Source of the DNA: Sphingobium sp. SCG-1
GTDB lineage: Bacteria > Pseudomonadota > Alphaproteobacteria > Sphingomonadales > Sphingomonadaceae
Length of the DNA stretch: 64,000 bases
Direction of reading: 5' to 3'
Assembly (NCBI RefSeq): GCF_002953135.1
Contig: NZ_CP026372.1
Location: forward strand, 2,170,001-2,234,000
The translations under genes were made by a program, and so were the position numbers. The notes below the pieces were generated by a model. The model searched no databases. It was not told where the DNA came from and saw only the letters and a list, made by a program, of their open reading frames with translations. Shown here piece after piece: positions 7,745-17,800 of the stretch. Position 1 is the first letter of the stretch; each line of letters opens with the position of its first letter.

Positions 7745-9360
7745 GCCACCATGCTCAACGCAACCGCTTCGGCAACCTTGATCCCGTCCACTGCCGCCGA
7801 CAATATCCCGCCCGCATAGCCTGCGCCTTCACCCGCCGGGTACAACCGGGCGGTGTTGAGGCTCTGCAAGTCCTTGCCGCGCGTGATGCGGATGGGGGAG
7901 GAGGTGCGCGTTTCCACGCCCGTCATCATCGCATCAGGATGCGCATAGCCCGGTATCTGTCGGCCGAATACCGGCAGCGCTTCCCGCATCGCTTCGACCA
8001 CGAAGTTGGGCAGGCATTGCGCCAGATCGGTGAGATGCACGCCGGGTTTGTAGGAAGGCACCACTTCGCCCAATTCGGTCGAAGGCTGGCCGGCAAGAAA
8101 ATCGCCCAGCTTCTGCCCCGGCGCTTCATAGTTGGACCCGCCCACCACATAGGCCAGCGACTCCCAATGCTGTTGCAGGGCGATCCCCGCCAGTGGCCCG
8201 CCCGGATAATCGCGCGATGGGTCGATGCCGACTACGAGGCCGGAATTGGCATTGAATTCCTGTCGCGAATATTGGCTCATGCCGTTGGTCGCGACGCGGC
8301 CTTCTTCGGATGTCGCCGCCACCACGCGCCCGCCCGGACACATGCAGAAACTGTAGACCGTTCGCCCGTTAGTGCAGTGATGCGACAGGCTGTACGCCGC
8401 TGCGCCGAGGTCTGGATGTCCCGCACACGACCCAAACCGCGCCTTGTCGATCCAGCTTTGCGGATGCTCGATTCGTACACCGATAGAGAAGGGCTTCGGC
8501 TCGATGAACACGCCCCGACCGTGGAGCATGTGGAAGGTGTCGCGCGCGCTGTGCCCGATGGCCAACACGACATGATCTGCCTCCAGATAGTCGCCGGTGT
8601 GCAGGTGCAGACCGCGAATGCTGCGGCTGCCATCGGGGCCCACATCCACCTCAATATCTTCTACGCGTTGCCCGAACCGATATTCGCCGCCCAGACTCTC
8701 GATAGTGGCGCGGATGTTCTCCACCATCGTCACTAGTCGGAACGTCCCGATGTGCGGATGCGCCTCGGTCAGGATTTCCGGCGGTGCGCCTGCCTTGACG
8801 AATTCGGTCAGCACCTTGCGCCCCAGAAAACGAGGGTCCTTGATCTGGCTCCACAACTTGCCATCGGAGAATGTGCCCGCGCCGCCCTCGCCGAACTGGA
8901 CGTTGGATTCAGGGTTCAAAACACCGCGCCGCCATAGCCCCCAGGTGTCCTTGGTCCGCTCCCGCACGACTTTACCGCGATCGAGAATGATTGGGCGGAA
9001 ACCCATCTGCGCGAGGATCAGCCCCGCGAAAAGACCGCACGGCCCGGTTCCGATCACGACCGGGCGCAAATAGTGCGGCGGGGCAGGGGCCTGCGCCACG
9101 AACCTGTACGTCGTGTCGGGGGTGAGCCGCACATGAGGGTCGCTGGCAAAGCGCGCCAGCACGGCTGCCTGATCCGCCAGCGTTACGTCTACAGAATAGA
9201 CCATCAGAATTGCAGACTTGCGCCGGGCGTCGTTCGCCCGCCGTGCAATCGTGTAGCTCAACAAGGCGTCCGCCTCGATCTCGAGGCGCGCGCAGATCGC
9301 GGTGGGCAGCGCTTCGGGTGGATGGTCGAGGGGAAGCTTCAATTCAGTAAGACGCAGCAT
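7741..9360 (-). CDS. FAD-dependent dehydrogenase (COG2509-like)
   Basis: A 539-residue flavoprotein. The FAD-binding Rossmann motif VVIGTGPCG is at about 101-109, followed by a dimerisation-type LDRGK end of the second strand. A second flavin motif HVVLAIGHSARDT and a C-terminal YPAGEGAGYAGGI segment match the uncharacterised FAD-dependent dehydrogenases of COG2509. The roughly 100 residues before the Rossmann motif form the small N-terminal domain usual in this group. The reaction is unknown. The gene stands alone on the minus strand and its stop overlaps the cyclophilin stop by 4 bases. Confidence 0.8.
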   Translation of the reverse strand: MLRLTELKLPLDHPPEALPTAICARLEIEADALLSYTIARRANDARRKSAILMVYSVDVTLADQAAVLARFASDPHVRLTPDTTYRFVAQAPAPPHYLRPVVIGTGPCGLFAGLILAQMGFRPIILDRGKVVRERTKDTWGLWRRGVLNPESNVQFGEGGAGTFSDGKLWSQIKDPRFLGRKVLTEFVKAGAPPEILTEAHPHIGTFRLVTMVENIRATIESLGGEYRFGQRVEDIEVDVGPDGSRSIRGLHLHTGDYLEADHVVLAIGHSARDTFHMLHGRGVFIEPKPFSIGVRIEHPQSWIDKARFGSCAGHPDLGAAAYSLSHHCTNGRTVYSFCMCPGGRVVAATSEEGRVATNGMSQYSRQEFNANSGLVVGIDPSRDYPGGPLAGIALQQHWESLAYVVGGSNYEAPGQKLGDFLAGQPSTELGEVVPSYKPGVHLTDLAQCLPNFVVEAMREALPVFGRQIPGYAHPDAMMTGVETRTSSPIRITRGKDLQSLNTARLYPAGEGAGYAGGILSAAVDGIKVAEAVALSMVA

Positions 9361-9376
9361 AACTGCGCCTGTACCG

Positions 9377-9401
9377 GGAACCGCTGCGTCGCGCCAGCGT
9401 C
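9377..9401 (+). promoter_or_regulatory. Candidate ECF-type promoter ahead of the diguanylate cyclase
   Basis: GGAAC at 9377-9381 is followed 17 bases later by GTC at 9399-9401. This resembles ECF sigma factor promoters, GGAAC-N16/17-cGTT or GTC. It points at the cyclase gene about 80 bases downstream. The -10 element departs from the general-stress consensus at one base, so this is a weak candidate. Confidence 0.25.
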
Positions 9402-9480
9402 AAGGCCGTCGTGCATTACGCTCGACCCAGCGCATTTGCGACATCCCTATCGACTTTGTTAACCTAAACGTCCGTATCGA

Positions 9481-10977
9481 ATGGCTATGGAAAACGCGCG
9501 GCCGAATTTTTCAATCATCGACGAATTTCGCCGTTTACAGGTTCTTGCCGACCTTCAGCTTCTGGATACCGATCCGGAGCCAGTTTTTGATAATCTGACG
9601 AACCTCGCGCGCCGGATCACCGGTGCCCCGATCGCCTTATTGTCTCTCGTCGATTCCGAGCGTCAATGGTTCAAAGCGCGTTGCGGTTTGGATGTCGCTG
9701 AAACATCGCGCGATGTCGCCTTCTGTAGCCATGCGATTCAGAACCCCCATATGATGATCGTAGAGGATGCGCGTCGCGATCCGCGTTTTTCCGATAATCC
9801 CTTGGTAATCGGAGACCCCAACATTGTATTCTACGCCGGCGTACCCCTGGTTGTGCGTGGCAATGACGAGAATGAGTTCGCCCCTATCGGTACAATATGC
9901 GTAATCGATCATGTGGTCCGTTCGTTGACCGTCGATCAGCGGGAGGCATTGATCGAATTGGCCAACATCGCAATGTCGTTGATCGAGGGCAGGCGGCTGG
10001 CGTCGCAGGCGGTCAAGCAAACTGAGCGGCATCGTCAACTTACGCACCGGCTTGTCTATGAGCAGCGGAAATTCGAGCAGGCGGAACGCATGGCCGGCAT
10101 TGGCTCCTGGAGGCTCAATCTGGCGGATGAGAGCATTTCCTGGTCGCCCCAAGTTTATGCGATCCACGGCTTGCCAGTCAGTGAAGCGCCGCCTCTTGGC
10201 GCAGCCTATGACTTTTATCCGGTCCATGCGCGAGAGGTCGTGCAGAAATCCGTTGAGCACACGATCAGAACGGGGCAGCCCTTCGATTTCGAGACTGATT
10301 TCCTGACCGCGCAGGCTAAGCTCCGGCGCGTGCGCAGTATGGGCGAACTTGAAGTCAGCGACGGAAAGCTAGTAGCGGTGTTCGGCGTTGTCCAGGACGT
10401 CACCGACCGTTACCAGGCAGAGCAAATATTGCGGCGGTCAGCCTACTCGGACACGCTGACGAAGCTTCCCAACAGGGCAGCGCTTAACGAGGAACTGGAA
10501 ACGCGGATCGCCATTGCGCAAAGCGGTGGTGTGGGTCTCGCGGTTCTGCTGATTGATCTTGATGGGTTCAAGGCAGTCAATGATGGCCAGGGGCATTTGG
10601 CAGGGGATGAATTACTGCAAGCAATTGCCCGACGCTTCGCATCTCCCAATTATAAGGATTGTTTCGTAGCACGGCTTGGCGGGGATGAATTCATTGTGAT
10701 CCCCAATCTTGCAAGCGATGTTCCGGCACTCGAAACCTACGCGCGTCAGATCATGTACGATCTCAGCATTCCCATTACCACCGGTGAGTGCGAGGCCAAG
10801 ATATCGGGCACTATCGGCATAGCAATATTGCAGGCGGGCGACAGCCGGAGCGACATGTTGCGGCGCGCCGATCAGGCGCTTTATGCGGCAAAGAACAGCC
10901 AGCGCGGGACGGCGCGGATCTATGGCAGTCGCCGCGTCATCCATCCATACGACTTTACGATACGCAAAACAGGATAA
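9481..10977 (+). CDS. Diguanylate cyclase with GAF and PAS sensor domains
   Basis: A 498-residue soluble signalling protein. A GAF domain spans about residues 30-165, a PAS fold with MAGIGSWRLN about 200-310, and a GGDEF domain about 320-485. The signature GGDEF is intact at 400-404 with IDLDGFKAVND upstream, so it should make cyclic di-GMP from two GTP. The position normally holding the RxxD inhibitory site reads YKDC (391-394), so allosteric product inhibition is probably lost. No transmembrane segment is visible; the sensed signal is cytoplasmic and unknown. It starts at ATG 9481, with a second ATG two codons later. A bidirectional terminator separates it from convergent rplL. Confidence 0.9.
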   Translation: MAMENARPNFSIIDEFRRLQVLADLQLLDTDPEPVFDNLTNLARRITGAPIALLSLVDSERQWFKARCGLDVAETSRDVAFCSHAIQNPHMMIVEDARRDPRFSDNPLVIGDPNIVFYAGVPLVVRGNDENEFAPIGTICVIDHVVRSLTVDQREALIELANIAMSLIEGRRLASQAVKQTERHRQLTHRLVYEQRKFEQAERMAGIGSWRLNLADESISWSPQVYAIHGLPVSEAPPLGAAYDFYPVHAREVVQKSVEHTIRTGQPFDFETDFLTAQAKLRRVRSMGELEVSDGKLVAVFGVVQDVTDRYQAEQILRRSAYSDTLTKLPNRAALNEELETRIAIAQSGGVGLAVLLIDLDGFKAVNDGQGHLAGDELLQAIARRFASPNYKDCFVARLGGDEFIVIPNLASDVPALETYARQIMYDLSIPITTGECEAKISGTIGIAILQAGDSRSDMLRRADQALYAAKNSQRGTARIYGSRRVIHPYDFTIRKTG

Positions 10978-10984
10978 CACAAAA

Positions 10985-11013
10985 AAAGGGCGGCCCCGCA
11001 GGACCGCCCTTTC
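10985..11013. terminator. Bidirectional intrinsic terminator
   Basis: An AAAGGGCGG / CCGCCCTTT stem of 9 pairs, extended by CC/GG beyond one mismatch, has a short loop. It is followed by TTTCTT on the plus strand and by a run of seven T on the minus strand. It lies between the stops of the cyclase gene and rplL and can serve both. Confidence 0.85.
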
Positions 11014-11055
11014 TTGTATCGAAGCGCCCGTAAGGGGCGCGCGCCGGTAACCGAA

Positions 11056-11430
11056 TTACTTCAGTTCGACGGTCGCACCGGCTTCTTCGAGCTGCTTCTT
11101 GACCTTCTCGGCCTCGTCCTTGCTCACGCCTTCCTTGATCGCCTTGGGAGCGGATTCGACCAGCGTCTTCGCTTCGGTCAGGCCGAGACCGGTAAGGGCG
11201 CGGACTTCCTTGATGACGTTGATCTTCTTGCCGCCATCGTTGACGAGCACGACGTCGAATTCGGTCTGCTCTTCAGCAGCAGGCGCAGCAGCGGCAGCAG
11301 CCGGGCCAGCGACGGCAACAGCAGCGGCAGCCGAAACGCCCCACTTTTCTTCCAGAGCCTTCGACAGGTCGGCGGCTTCGAGAACGGTCAGGGCCGAAAG
11401 CTGATCGACCAGTGCATTGATGTCTGCCAT
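11056..11430 (-). CDS. rplL: 50S ribosomal protein L7/L12
   Basis: A 124-residue stalk protein that recruits translation factors to the large subunit. The N-terminal dimerisation domain (MADINALVDQLSALTVLEAA) leads into an Ala-rich hinge around residues 37-52. The conserved C-terminal domain contains KKINVIKEVRALTGLGLTEA and ends TVELK. Its length is standard. It follows rplJ by 83 bases in the usual rplJ-rplL order. rpoB, which commonly follows, is absent; the next feature is a terminator. Confidence 0.97.
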   Translation of the reverse strand: MADINALVDQLSALTVLEAADLSKALEEKWGVSAAAAVAVAGPAAAAAAPAAEEQTEFDVVLVNDGGKKINVIKEVRALTGLGLTEAKTLVESAPKAIKEGVSKDEAEKVKKQLEEAGATVELK

Positions 11431-11513
11431 GTTACTTCACATTACCTTTCTGGGCGGAGGCTTGAGGCCCCCTTAAACTAGAGTATATTCGAACGATCGG
11501 AGGGGAGAACCGC

Positions 11514-12029
11514 TTACGCGGCATCCTTCTCCGCATAGGCGTTGAAGACGCGCGCCAACTGCGAAGCCGGGGTCTGGATGACCGTTGCGAGCTTGGTTGC
11601 CGGAGCCTGGATAAGGCCGACAATCTTCGCGCGCAGTTCGTCCAGAGACGGCATCGATGCGAGGGCTTTGACACCTTCCGCATCAAGCAGCATGCTGCCC
11701 ATCGCACCGCCAACGATCTCAAGCTTGTCGTTGGTCTTGGCGAAATCGATCGCTATCTTTGCAGCAGCGACCGGATCGGCCGAAGTAGCCAGCGCAATCG
11801 GACCGGTCAGCAAATCGCTGATCTGTTCGTACTGCGTGTCCTTCAGCGCGATCTTGGCGAGGCGGTTCTTCGTAACCTTGAAGGACGCACCGGCGTCACG
11901 CATTTTCTGCCGCAGATCCGTCGACTGGGCGACGGTCATACCGAGGTTGCGTGTAACCACGACAACGCCGATTTCGGCAAAAGTAGCGTGCAGCGTGGTA
12001 ACGACTTCGGATTTCTGATTACGATCCAT
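11514..12029 (-). CDS. rplJ: 50S ribosomal protein L10
   Basis: A 171-residue L10 protein that anchors the L7/L12 dimers to 23S rRNA. The N-terminal domain has GVVVVTRNLGMTVAQ and FKVTKNRLAKIAL, the RNA-binding L10 core. The C-terminal helix ending ARVFNAYAEKDAA is the L7/L12 binding tail. The start at MDRNQKSEV has GGAG 6 bases upstream; a GTG four codons earlier overlaps that ribosome site and is rejected. rplK and rplA are not adjacent, so rplJ-rplL appears to begin its own transcript. L10 normally represses this operon through its mRNA leader. Confidence 0.96.
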   Translation of the reverse strand: MDRNQKSEVVTTLHATFAEIGVVVVTRNLGMTVAQSTDLRQKMRDAGASFKVTKNRLAKIALKDTQYEQISDLLTGPIALATSADPVAAAKIAIDFAKTNDKLEIVGGAMGSMLLDAEGVKALASMPSLDELRAKIVGLIQAPATKLATVIQTPASQLARVFNAYAEKDAA

Positions 12030-12615
12030 GCCATTCTCCACTTCATATCTTCCGGACTATCCGGAAGCGCACAAAACCCGCACGCCGACGCGAACGCCAA
12101 CAGGCGGGGGTATTGGTCCGAAGGGGAGAGGTTGCCGACCGTATCGTTCGTATAAGGCGAACAATGGGCAGACCCGAATGCGTGAAGCACCCGGCAAAGA
12201 ACTTTTCCCCGTCTAGGCTGGACATTAAGAGAGGCAAATTCCTCTCACCAACTGTCTCGGACGGACGAACCCGAAGGTTCGGTGACGCGCCGTTAGCCGA
12301 AGCGCGACGGATTGTCACGAAATTTTTCAGTGATGTGGCGCGCTCGTTCCGTCAGGCAGTTGAGAACACTTAACTCACTTTGGTGAGATAGGTGTCCCCT
12401 GCCGATAAAGCCTCCTAACTTCTTTAATTGTCGCCAGAATTCCCATTGCCATGTTGGCAGGCGTAAATGGATTTACTCTCAACCTTGGGGGCTGCGGAGC
12501 CGGATTATGGCACTGTACTACAGGCGTAGGCGCCCTGTGGGAACGGTTCAGAGGGGATAGCGATCTGATCCACTCGACATCGCCTGAGCTTCGGGTTCAC
12601 TGGGAACTACCAGCT
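12030..12615 (-). promoter_or_regulatory. Gene-free region with the rplJ leader
   Basis: 586 bases with no convincing gene. The part next to rplJ should hold its promoter and the leader where L10-L7/L12 autoregulation acts in other bacteria. Visible structure: an 8-pair palindrome CTTCCGGA-CTA-TCCGGAAG at 12049-12067, just upstream of the rplJ ribosome site; a 6-pair stem with a CGAA loop at 12266-12281; and a 5-pair CTCAC-TTTG-GTGAG hairpin near 12375-12388. I could not assign a convincing -35/-10 pair. The part nearest 12615 lies downstream of the AspH-type gene and shows no clear terminator. Confidence 0.4.
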
Positions 12616-13452
12616 TTACTGTCCGACACGCTCCGCAGACCACTGCGCGATGCCCTTTCGTGCATCCTGCACGAATCTAGAGCGGCGCACACCTTCCAGA
12701 AACAGATTGCCGACGATTTTGCCGATGATACCGACAGGCCGCTTGAACTGAACGAGGAGGATGATGCGCGTCTCGTCCGTATCGTTCAGGACTTCATGGT
12801 CGTAGCAATCGTCGAAAACCAGCGCTCTGCCCTCGGTCCAATGCACATACTGGTCGACAACGCGCATCCGGCACTTCTCCCGCTCATGAGGCACTTGAAT
12901 GCCCAGGTGGCAGGTCAGGAACGCCTTCGTAACGCCGGTATGCGGTGGGATGTGCGTACCTCGAACCAGTACCGAAAAGAAAGCGGAATTGAGACCCGGA
13001 ATCTTCTCGATGATCGCCGTAGTCTTGGGGCATTTCGCGCAATTGGCCTCGTCGCGATAGCGATAGCCGATCAGGAAGAAGGACCGCCAGCGTCCGGCAG
13101 GGGCGATGCGTCGATGATCGGGGGATATCGTCGCGAGCGGCGGCACTTTTTCCAGATCCTGAAGCGCAACCGCTGCCTCCGCGCGAATGGTCTCCCAATG
13201 CGACTCCAGTTCCTTGATCCACGGGAATACCGCCGTATCGTACACCGGGGGATCGCCAAGCTTGGCACTGTTCGCGATCCAACGGTTCGTTTTGGGCTGC
13301 ATCCATTTGCCGAACCGCATGATAAGCGGTTTTCTCGGCACCAACTTCGAACTCGGCGGCAACGTAGCGTTTATGGCATCGGGTATCTGAGCAGACGAAG
13401 GCGCGGTAGCAGCGGTCAGAGAGCGATCGAGGTCAGTCACACAAAATCCCAT
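12616..13452 (-). CDS. Aspartyl/asparaginyl beta-hydroxylase domain protein
   Basis: A 278-residue non-haem Fe(II)/2-oxoglutarate dioxygenase of the AspH family. The core reads THIPPHTGVTKAF then CHLGIQVP, and later VFDDCYDHEVLN. H171 and H219 correspond to the two metal ligands of AspH, and H182 to the histidine 11 residues after the first ligand. The family lacks the usual facial-triad acidic ligand, and none is seen here. Bacterial members hydroxylate protein side chains or lipid A acyl chains (LpxO). Long N-terminal and C-terminal parts and the lack of lipid genes nearby leave the substrate open. The gene is single and divergent from the efflux operon. Confidence 0.8.
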   Translation of the reverse strand: MGFCVTDLDRSLTAATAPSSAQIPDAINATLPPSSKLVPRKPLIMRFGKWMQPKTNRWIANSAKLGDPPVYDTAVFPWIKELESHWETIRAEAAVALQDLEKVPPLATISPDHRRIAPAGRWRSFFLIGYRYRDEANCAKCPKTTAIIEKIPGLNSAFFSVLVRGTHIPPHTGVTKAFLTCHLGIQVPHEREKCRMRVVDQYVHWTEGRALVFDDCYDHEVLNDTDETRIILLVQFKRPVGIIGKIVGNLFLEGVRRSRFVQDARKGIAQWSAERVGQ

Positions 13453-13683
13453 GGCGCCATCACATTGAAGACGTGTCCGTTACAGCCTGTTCCCCGTATC
13501 CGCCAGATCATAAAGACGCTTTCGCCAACGAACACTTCAGCATAGCTACTGCCCTGCGTTACCTGATGAAACTCTCCGGGAACAGAAGCTGTAATAAAGT
13601 GTAACCAAGCTATCGCTATGGGTTGAACCACCTCGTTCGTTCATTCAGATCAATTGCTCCTCCTTCCGTAAGCAGACACCGAC

Positions 13684-14886
13684 TTGAACCAAAGATCCTT
13701 CCGGCCGCGTTTCGTCCATTTCGCACTCATGGCATCCGCCTCCGCTATGCTGCTGTCGGCGTGCGGAGGAGCGAGTAATGGGGACAGGAAAACGCCGCCC
13801 GTGCCGCAGGTCGGTTATGTGCTGGTGCAGCAGAAGAACGTACCGCTTACCGTCGAACTCACCGGTCGCGTCGCGGCTTATCAGATGTCGGAAGTCCGGC
13901 CACAGGTGAGCGGCATTATTCGGCGGCGCTTCTTCACCGAGGGATCGCTGGTGCGTGCCGGACAGACGCTTTACGAGATCGATCCACGGCTTTACCGGGC
14001 GAGCGCCAACGAAGCGCGAGCGAATCTTGCGAGTGCGCAGGCCAATGCCGAAGCCACGCGCGTCCGTGCTGAGCGCTATCGTCCGTTGGCCGCCGCGGAA
14101 GCGGTGAGCAAGCAGGATTATACCGATGCCGCAGCACAGGCGCGGCAGGCGGCCGCCGCCGTTGCGCAGGGCCGGGCGCAACTGGAAACTGCGCAGATCA
14201 ACTTGCGGTTCACCAGCGTGCCTGCACCAATATCAGGACGGATCGGCCGGTCGCTGTTCACCGAAGGTGCGCTAGTGACGAGCAATCAGGCCGATCCATT
14301 GACGGTGATTCAGCGTCTGGACCCCATTTTCGTGGACATCCAGCAATCCAGCGCAGACTTGTTGGCCCTACGCCGCTCTCTTGCACAACGGGGTACTATT
14401 CCATCCAGTGCGACCGTCCGCCTCCTGCTTGAGGATGGGAGTGAGTATGGACAGACAGGAACGGTTCAATTTTCCGAAGTGATGGTCAATGCCAGCACCG
14501 GCACGGTGACGCTGCGTGCGCGTTTTGCCAATCCTGATGGCCTTCTCCTGCCCGGCATGTTCGTGCGTGCACGCTTCGCTCAGGCGATCGACCAGAATGC
14601 GATCCTTGTCCCGCAACCGGCGGTCAGTCGCACCACGCGCGGCGCGGCCAGCGTTTTCGTCGTGGGTGCGGACAACAAGGCAGTGGAGCGCTCAATAATC
14701 GCCGACCGAACCCAAGGCCAATACTGGGTTGTGACCAAAGGGTTGAGGCCGGGCGATAAGGTCATCGTTCAAGGCTTGGCAAACGTGAAGCCCAATGCCC
14801 CCATCCGGCCCGTGCCTGCCGACAGTCCCGAACGCGTCGTGCCGCCCCCGCCGGGGCAGGCATCTGCCGGGCATAAGGGCGGCTGA
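13684..14886 (+). CDS. RND efflux periplasmic adaptor (AcrA/MexA type) lipoprotein
   Basis: A 400-residue membrane fusion protein. The N-terminal segment ends in a lipobox (AMLLSAC, C27), so it is anchored to the inner membrane by lipid. It bridges the RND pump and the outer membrane channel. The lipoyl halves flank an Ala/Gln-rich helical hairpin at about residues 100-165, and beta-barrel motifs such as APISGRIGRSLFTEGALV follow. The TTG at 13684 gives a complete signal peptide; ATG 13729 would shorten it to almost nothing. No good ribosome site is visible. It is the first gene of a three-gene pump operon with no adjacent regulator. Confidence 0.9.
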   Translation: MNQRSFRPRFVHFALMASASAMLLSACGGASNGDRKTPPVPQVGYVLVQQKNVPLTVELTGRVAAYQMSEVRPQVSGIIRRRFFTEGSLVRAGQTLYEIDPRLYRASANEARANLASAQANAEATRVRAERYRPLAAAEAVSKQDYTDAAAQARQAAAAVAQGRAQLETAQINLRFTSVPAPISGRIGRSLFTEGALVTSNQADPLTVIQRLDPIFVDIQQSSADLLALRRSLAQRGTIPSSATVRLLLEDGSEYGQTGTVQFSEVMVNASTGTVTLRARFANPDGLLLPGMFVRARFAQAIDQNAILVPQPAVSRTTRGAASVFVVGADNKAVERSIIADRTQGQYWVVTKGLRPGDKVIVQGLANVKPNAPIRPVPADSPERVVPPPPGQASAGHKGG

Positions 14887-14893
14887 CGGATCG

Positions 14894-17800
14894 ATGTCCA
14901 GAATATTCATCGAGCGACCCATCTTTGCATGGGTCATAGCGATCATCATCATGCTGCTTGGCACCGGCGCGATCTTTTCACTACCCATTGCGCAATATCC
15001 CGACGTCGCGCCGCCGCAAGTGAACATCCGCGCGACATATCCGGGCGCATCGGCGGAGACGATCCAGAACAGCGTAACGCAGATCATAGAGCAGCAACTG
15101 ACTGGCATCGATGGCCTGTTGTATTTCAGTTCGTCCTCCAGTTCGCGCGGACAGGTGACGATCAGCGCTACCTTCACCAAAGGCACCGATCCCGACATCG
15201 CGCAGGTTCAGGTCCAGAACCAGGTGCAGCAGGCGATATCCCGACTGCCTCAACAGGTGCAGCAGCAGGGCTTGCGCGTCACCAAATCCAACCCCGACTT
15301 CCTGATGATCGTGGGCGTTTATGACGAGACCGACCGATCGACCAATCAGGACGTTTCGGACTATCTGGTGTCGAACCTTCAGGATACGCTTGCGCGCACT
15401 GCGGGCGTGGGCGACACGAACGTGTTCGGCTCGCAATACGCCATGCGCATATGGCTCGACCCCGATAAACTTGCGAGCTTCTCGCTCATTCCTGCCGATG
15501 TCGTGACGGCTATAACCAACCAGAATACGGAAGTCGCCGCGGGTGAGATCGGTGGTCAGCCGCAGCCGACCACGCAGATGCTGAACGCGACCGTGACTGC
15601 GCAGTCGCGCCTGCAGACCCCCGATCAGTTTCGCGCCATCATCCTGAAGAACGATCCAAGTGGCGCGGTCGTGCGTCTATCGGATGTCGCAAGGATCGAG
15701 TTGGGAGCGGAGAGCTATGCTGCGGTCAGTCGTGTCAACGCGCATCCGGGCGCGGGCATGGCGATCTCCGTGGCTCCGGGCGCCGATGCCCTAACGACGG
15801 CCGAACTGGTGAAAGCGCAAGTGGAGAAGGCGGCCCGCAGTTTCCCCTACGGCTACAAATTCGCCTATGCCAATGACACCACGGCCTTCATCAAGCTGTC
15901 GATCGATGAAGTCGTCAAGACCTTGATCGAAGCGATCATCCTGGTGGTGATCGTGATGTTCGTATTTTTACAGAATTGGCGCGCTACGCTGATCCCGACG
16001 ATCGCGGTGCCAGTCGTGCTGCTCGGCACATTTGCGATCTTCTACGCGGCGGGCTTTTCGATCAACACCATGACTCTCTTCGGCCTCGTTCTCGCAATCG
16101 GACTGCTGGTCGACGACGCGATCGTGGTGGTCGAGAACGTCGAGCGCCTACTGCACGAAAATCCGGAGATGACGCCCAAGGAAGCGACCATAGAGTCGAT
16201 GGCGGAGATACAGGTGGCGCTGATCGCCATTGCTGTGGTTCTTTCGGCGGTGTTCCTTCCCATGGCGTTCTTCGGCGGATCGACGGGGGTGATCTATCGT
16301 CAATTCTCGCTCACCATCGTGTCGGCCATGGTGCTCTCCGCGCTAGTGGCGCTTATCCTGAGTCCAGCGCTGACATCGACCTTGCTTAAGCAGAAGTCGC
16401 GCGAAAGCCAGCAGACGCAGGGTTGGTTTACGCGTCGCTTCCCCGGCGTCAGCAGCTTCGTGATACGCGGAAGAGACAAATTCAACCGAGGATTCGAGCG
16501 AGGCACTGACAAATATGTTCATGCCGTAACGCGCGTTATCGACCGAAAATGGTTGTTCCTCGCAATCTATGCGGTGGTGGTCGCGTTGTTGATCGTCCTG
16601 TTCGTCCGTCTACCCACCAGCTTCCTGCCGACCGAAGACCAGGGCGCTGCGCTCGTACAGTTCCAGTTGCCGGCAGGCGCGACGCAGGGTCGCACCACGC
16701 ATGTGCAGCGACAAGTCGAGCAATATCTGCTGAAGAACGAAAGCAAGAACGTGAAGACGCTGTTCACCGTTGCAGGTGGCGGTGGCGGCGGCGCAAGCGG
16801 CCAGAATACAGGTCAAGGCTTCATGAACTTCGCTGATTGGGACGATCGCAAGGGCAAGCAGAATTCGGCAGACGCGATCGTGAGACGGGCGTCAGGCGCA
16901 TTCTCGAACATTCGCGATGCCCGTGTCTTCGCACTGGTGCCGCCCGCTATTCGCGGCTTGGGGCAGTCAAACGGTTTCACCATGGAGTTGCAGAACGCGA
17001 GCGGGATGCCACGCGAGCAATTCCTCGCTGCCCGCGACAGGTTGCTCGCCGAAGCCAATAGAGATCCCATGCTAAGCTCGGTGCGCATTACGGAGCTTCC
17101 CGATGTGGCCACTCTTAAGGTCAATGTCGATCAACCGAAGCTCGCGGCATTGGGATTGGGGCAGGCGGACGTGAACTCAACATTGTCGACTGCCTGGGGT
17201 GGCCGCTACGTCAACGATTTCGTGGATCGTGGCCGTGTGAAGCGGGTCTATGTGCAAGGCGATGCGGCGTTCCGCGATTCACCTGATGATCTTGATCGCT
17301 GGTTCGTCCGCACATCCGATGGCCAGATGGCGCCATTCTCGTCCTTTGCGCGGACGGACTGGGCGACCGCGCCGACGACGCTTTCGCGTTTTCAGGGTAT
17401 TCCCTCTTTCGAGTTCCAGGGACAGGCGGCGGAAGGCACCAGTTCTGGAGATGCCATGGATCGCATGGCGCAACTCGCGTCGAGAATACCCGGCACGACG
17501 ATAGCCTGGGCCGGCCTGTCGTTTCAGGAGCGCCTCTCCTCCGGGCAGGCACCCTTGCTGTACGGACTATCTTTGCTGGTCGTCTTCCTATGTCTGGCCG
17601 CACTTTATGAAAGCTGGACGATCCCGGTCGCCGTGCTGCTCGTGATCCCTCTGGGGCTGGTGGGCGCTGTATTTGCAGTTACTTTGCGTGGCCTCAACAA
17701 CGATGTCTATCTTCAAATCGGGCTTCTCACGACCATGGGGCTGGCAGCGAAGAATGCCATTCTGGTCATCGAATTCGCCGAGCGCGCCGAAAAGGAAGGG

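Noticed and set aside
12030..12400. Short open frames upstream of rplJ as possible small proteins
   Set aside because: They are basic and of low complexity, have no good ribosome sites, and lie in the expected leader region.
12451..13545. 364-codon plus-strand open frame
   Set aside because: It is the shadow of the AspH-type gene on the minus strand, which has family motifs and metal ligands. The plus-strand product has no recognisable features.
13579..13603. GGAAC-N17-GTA ahead of the efflux operon
   Set aside because: The -10 element mismatches both common ECF forms and no further support is visible.
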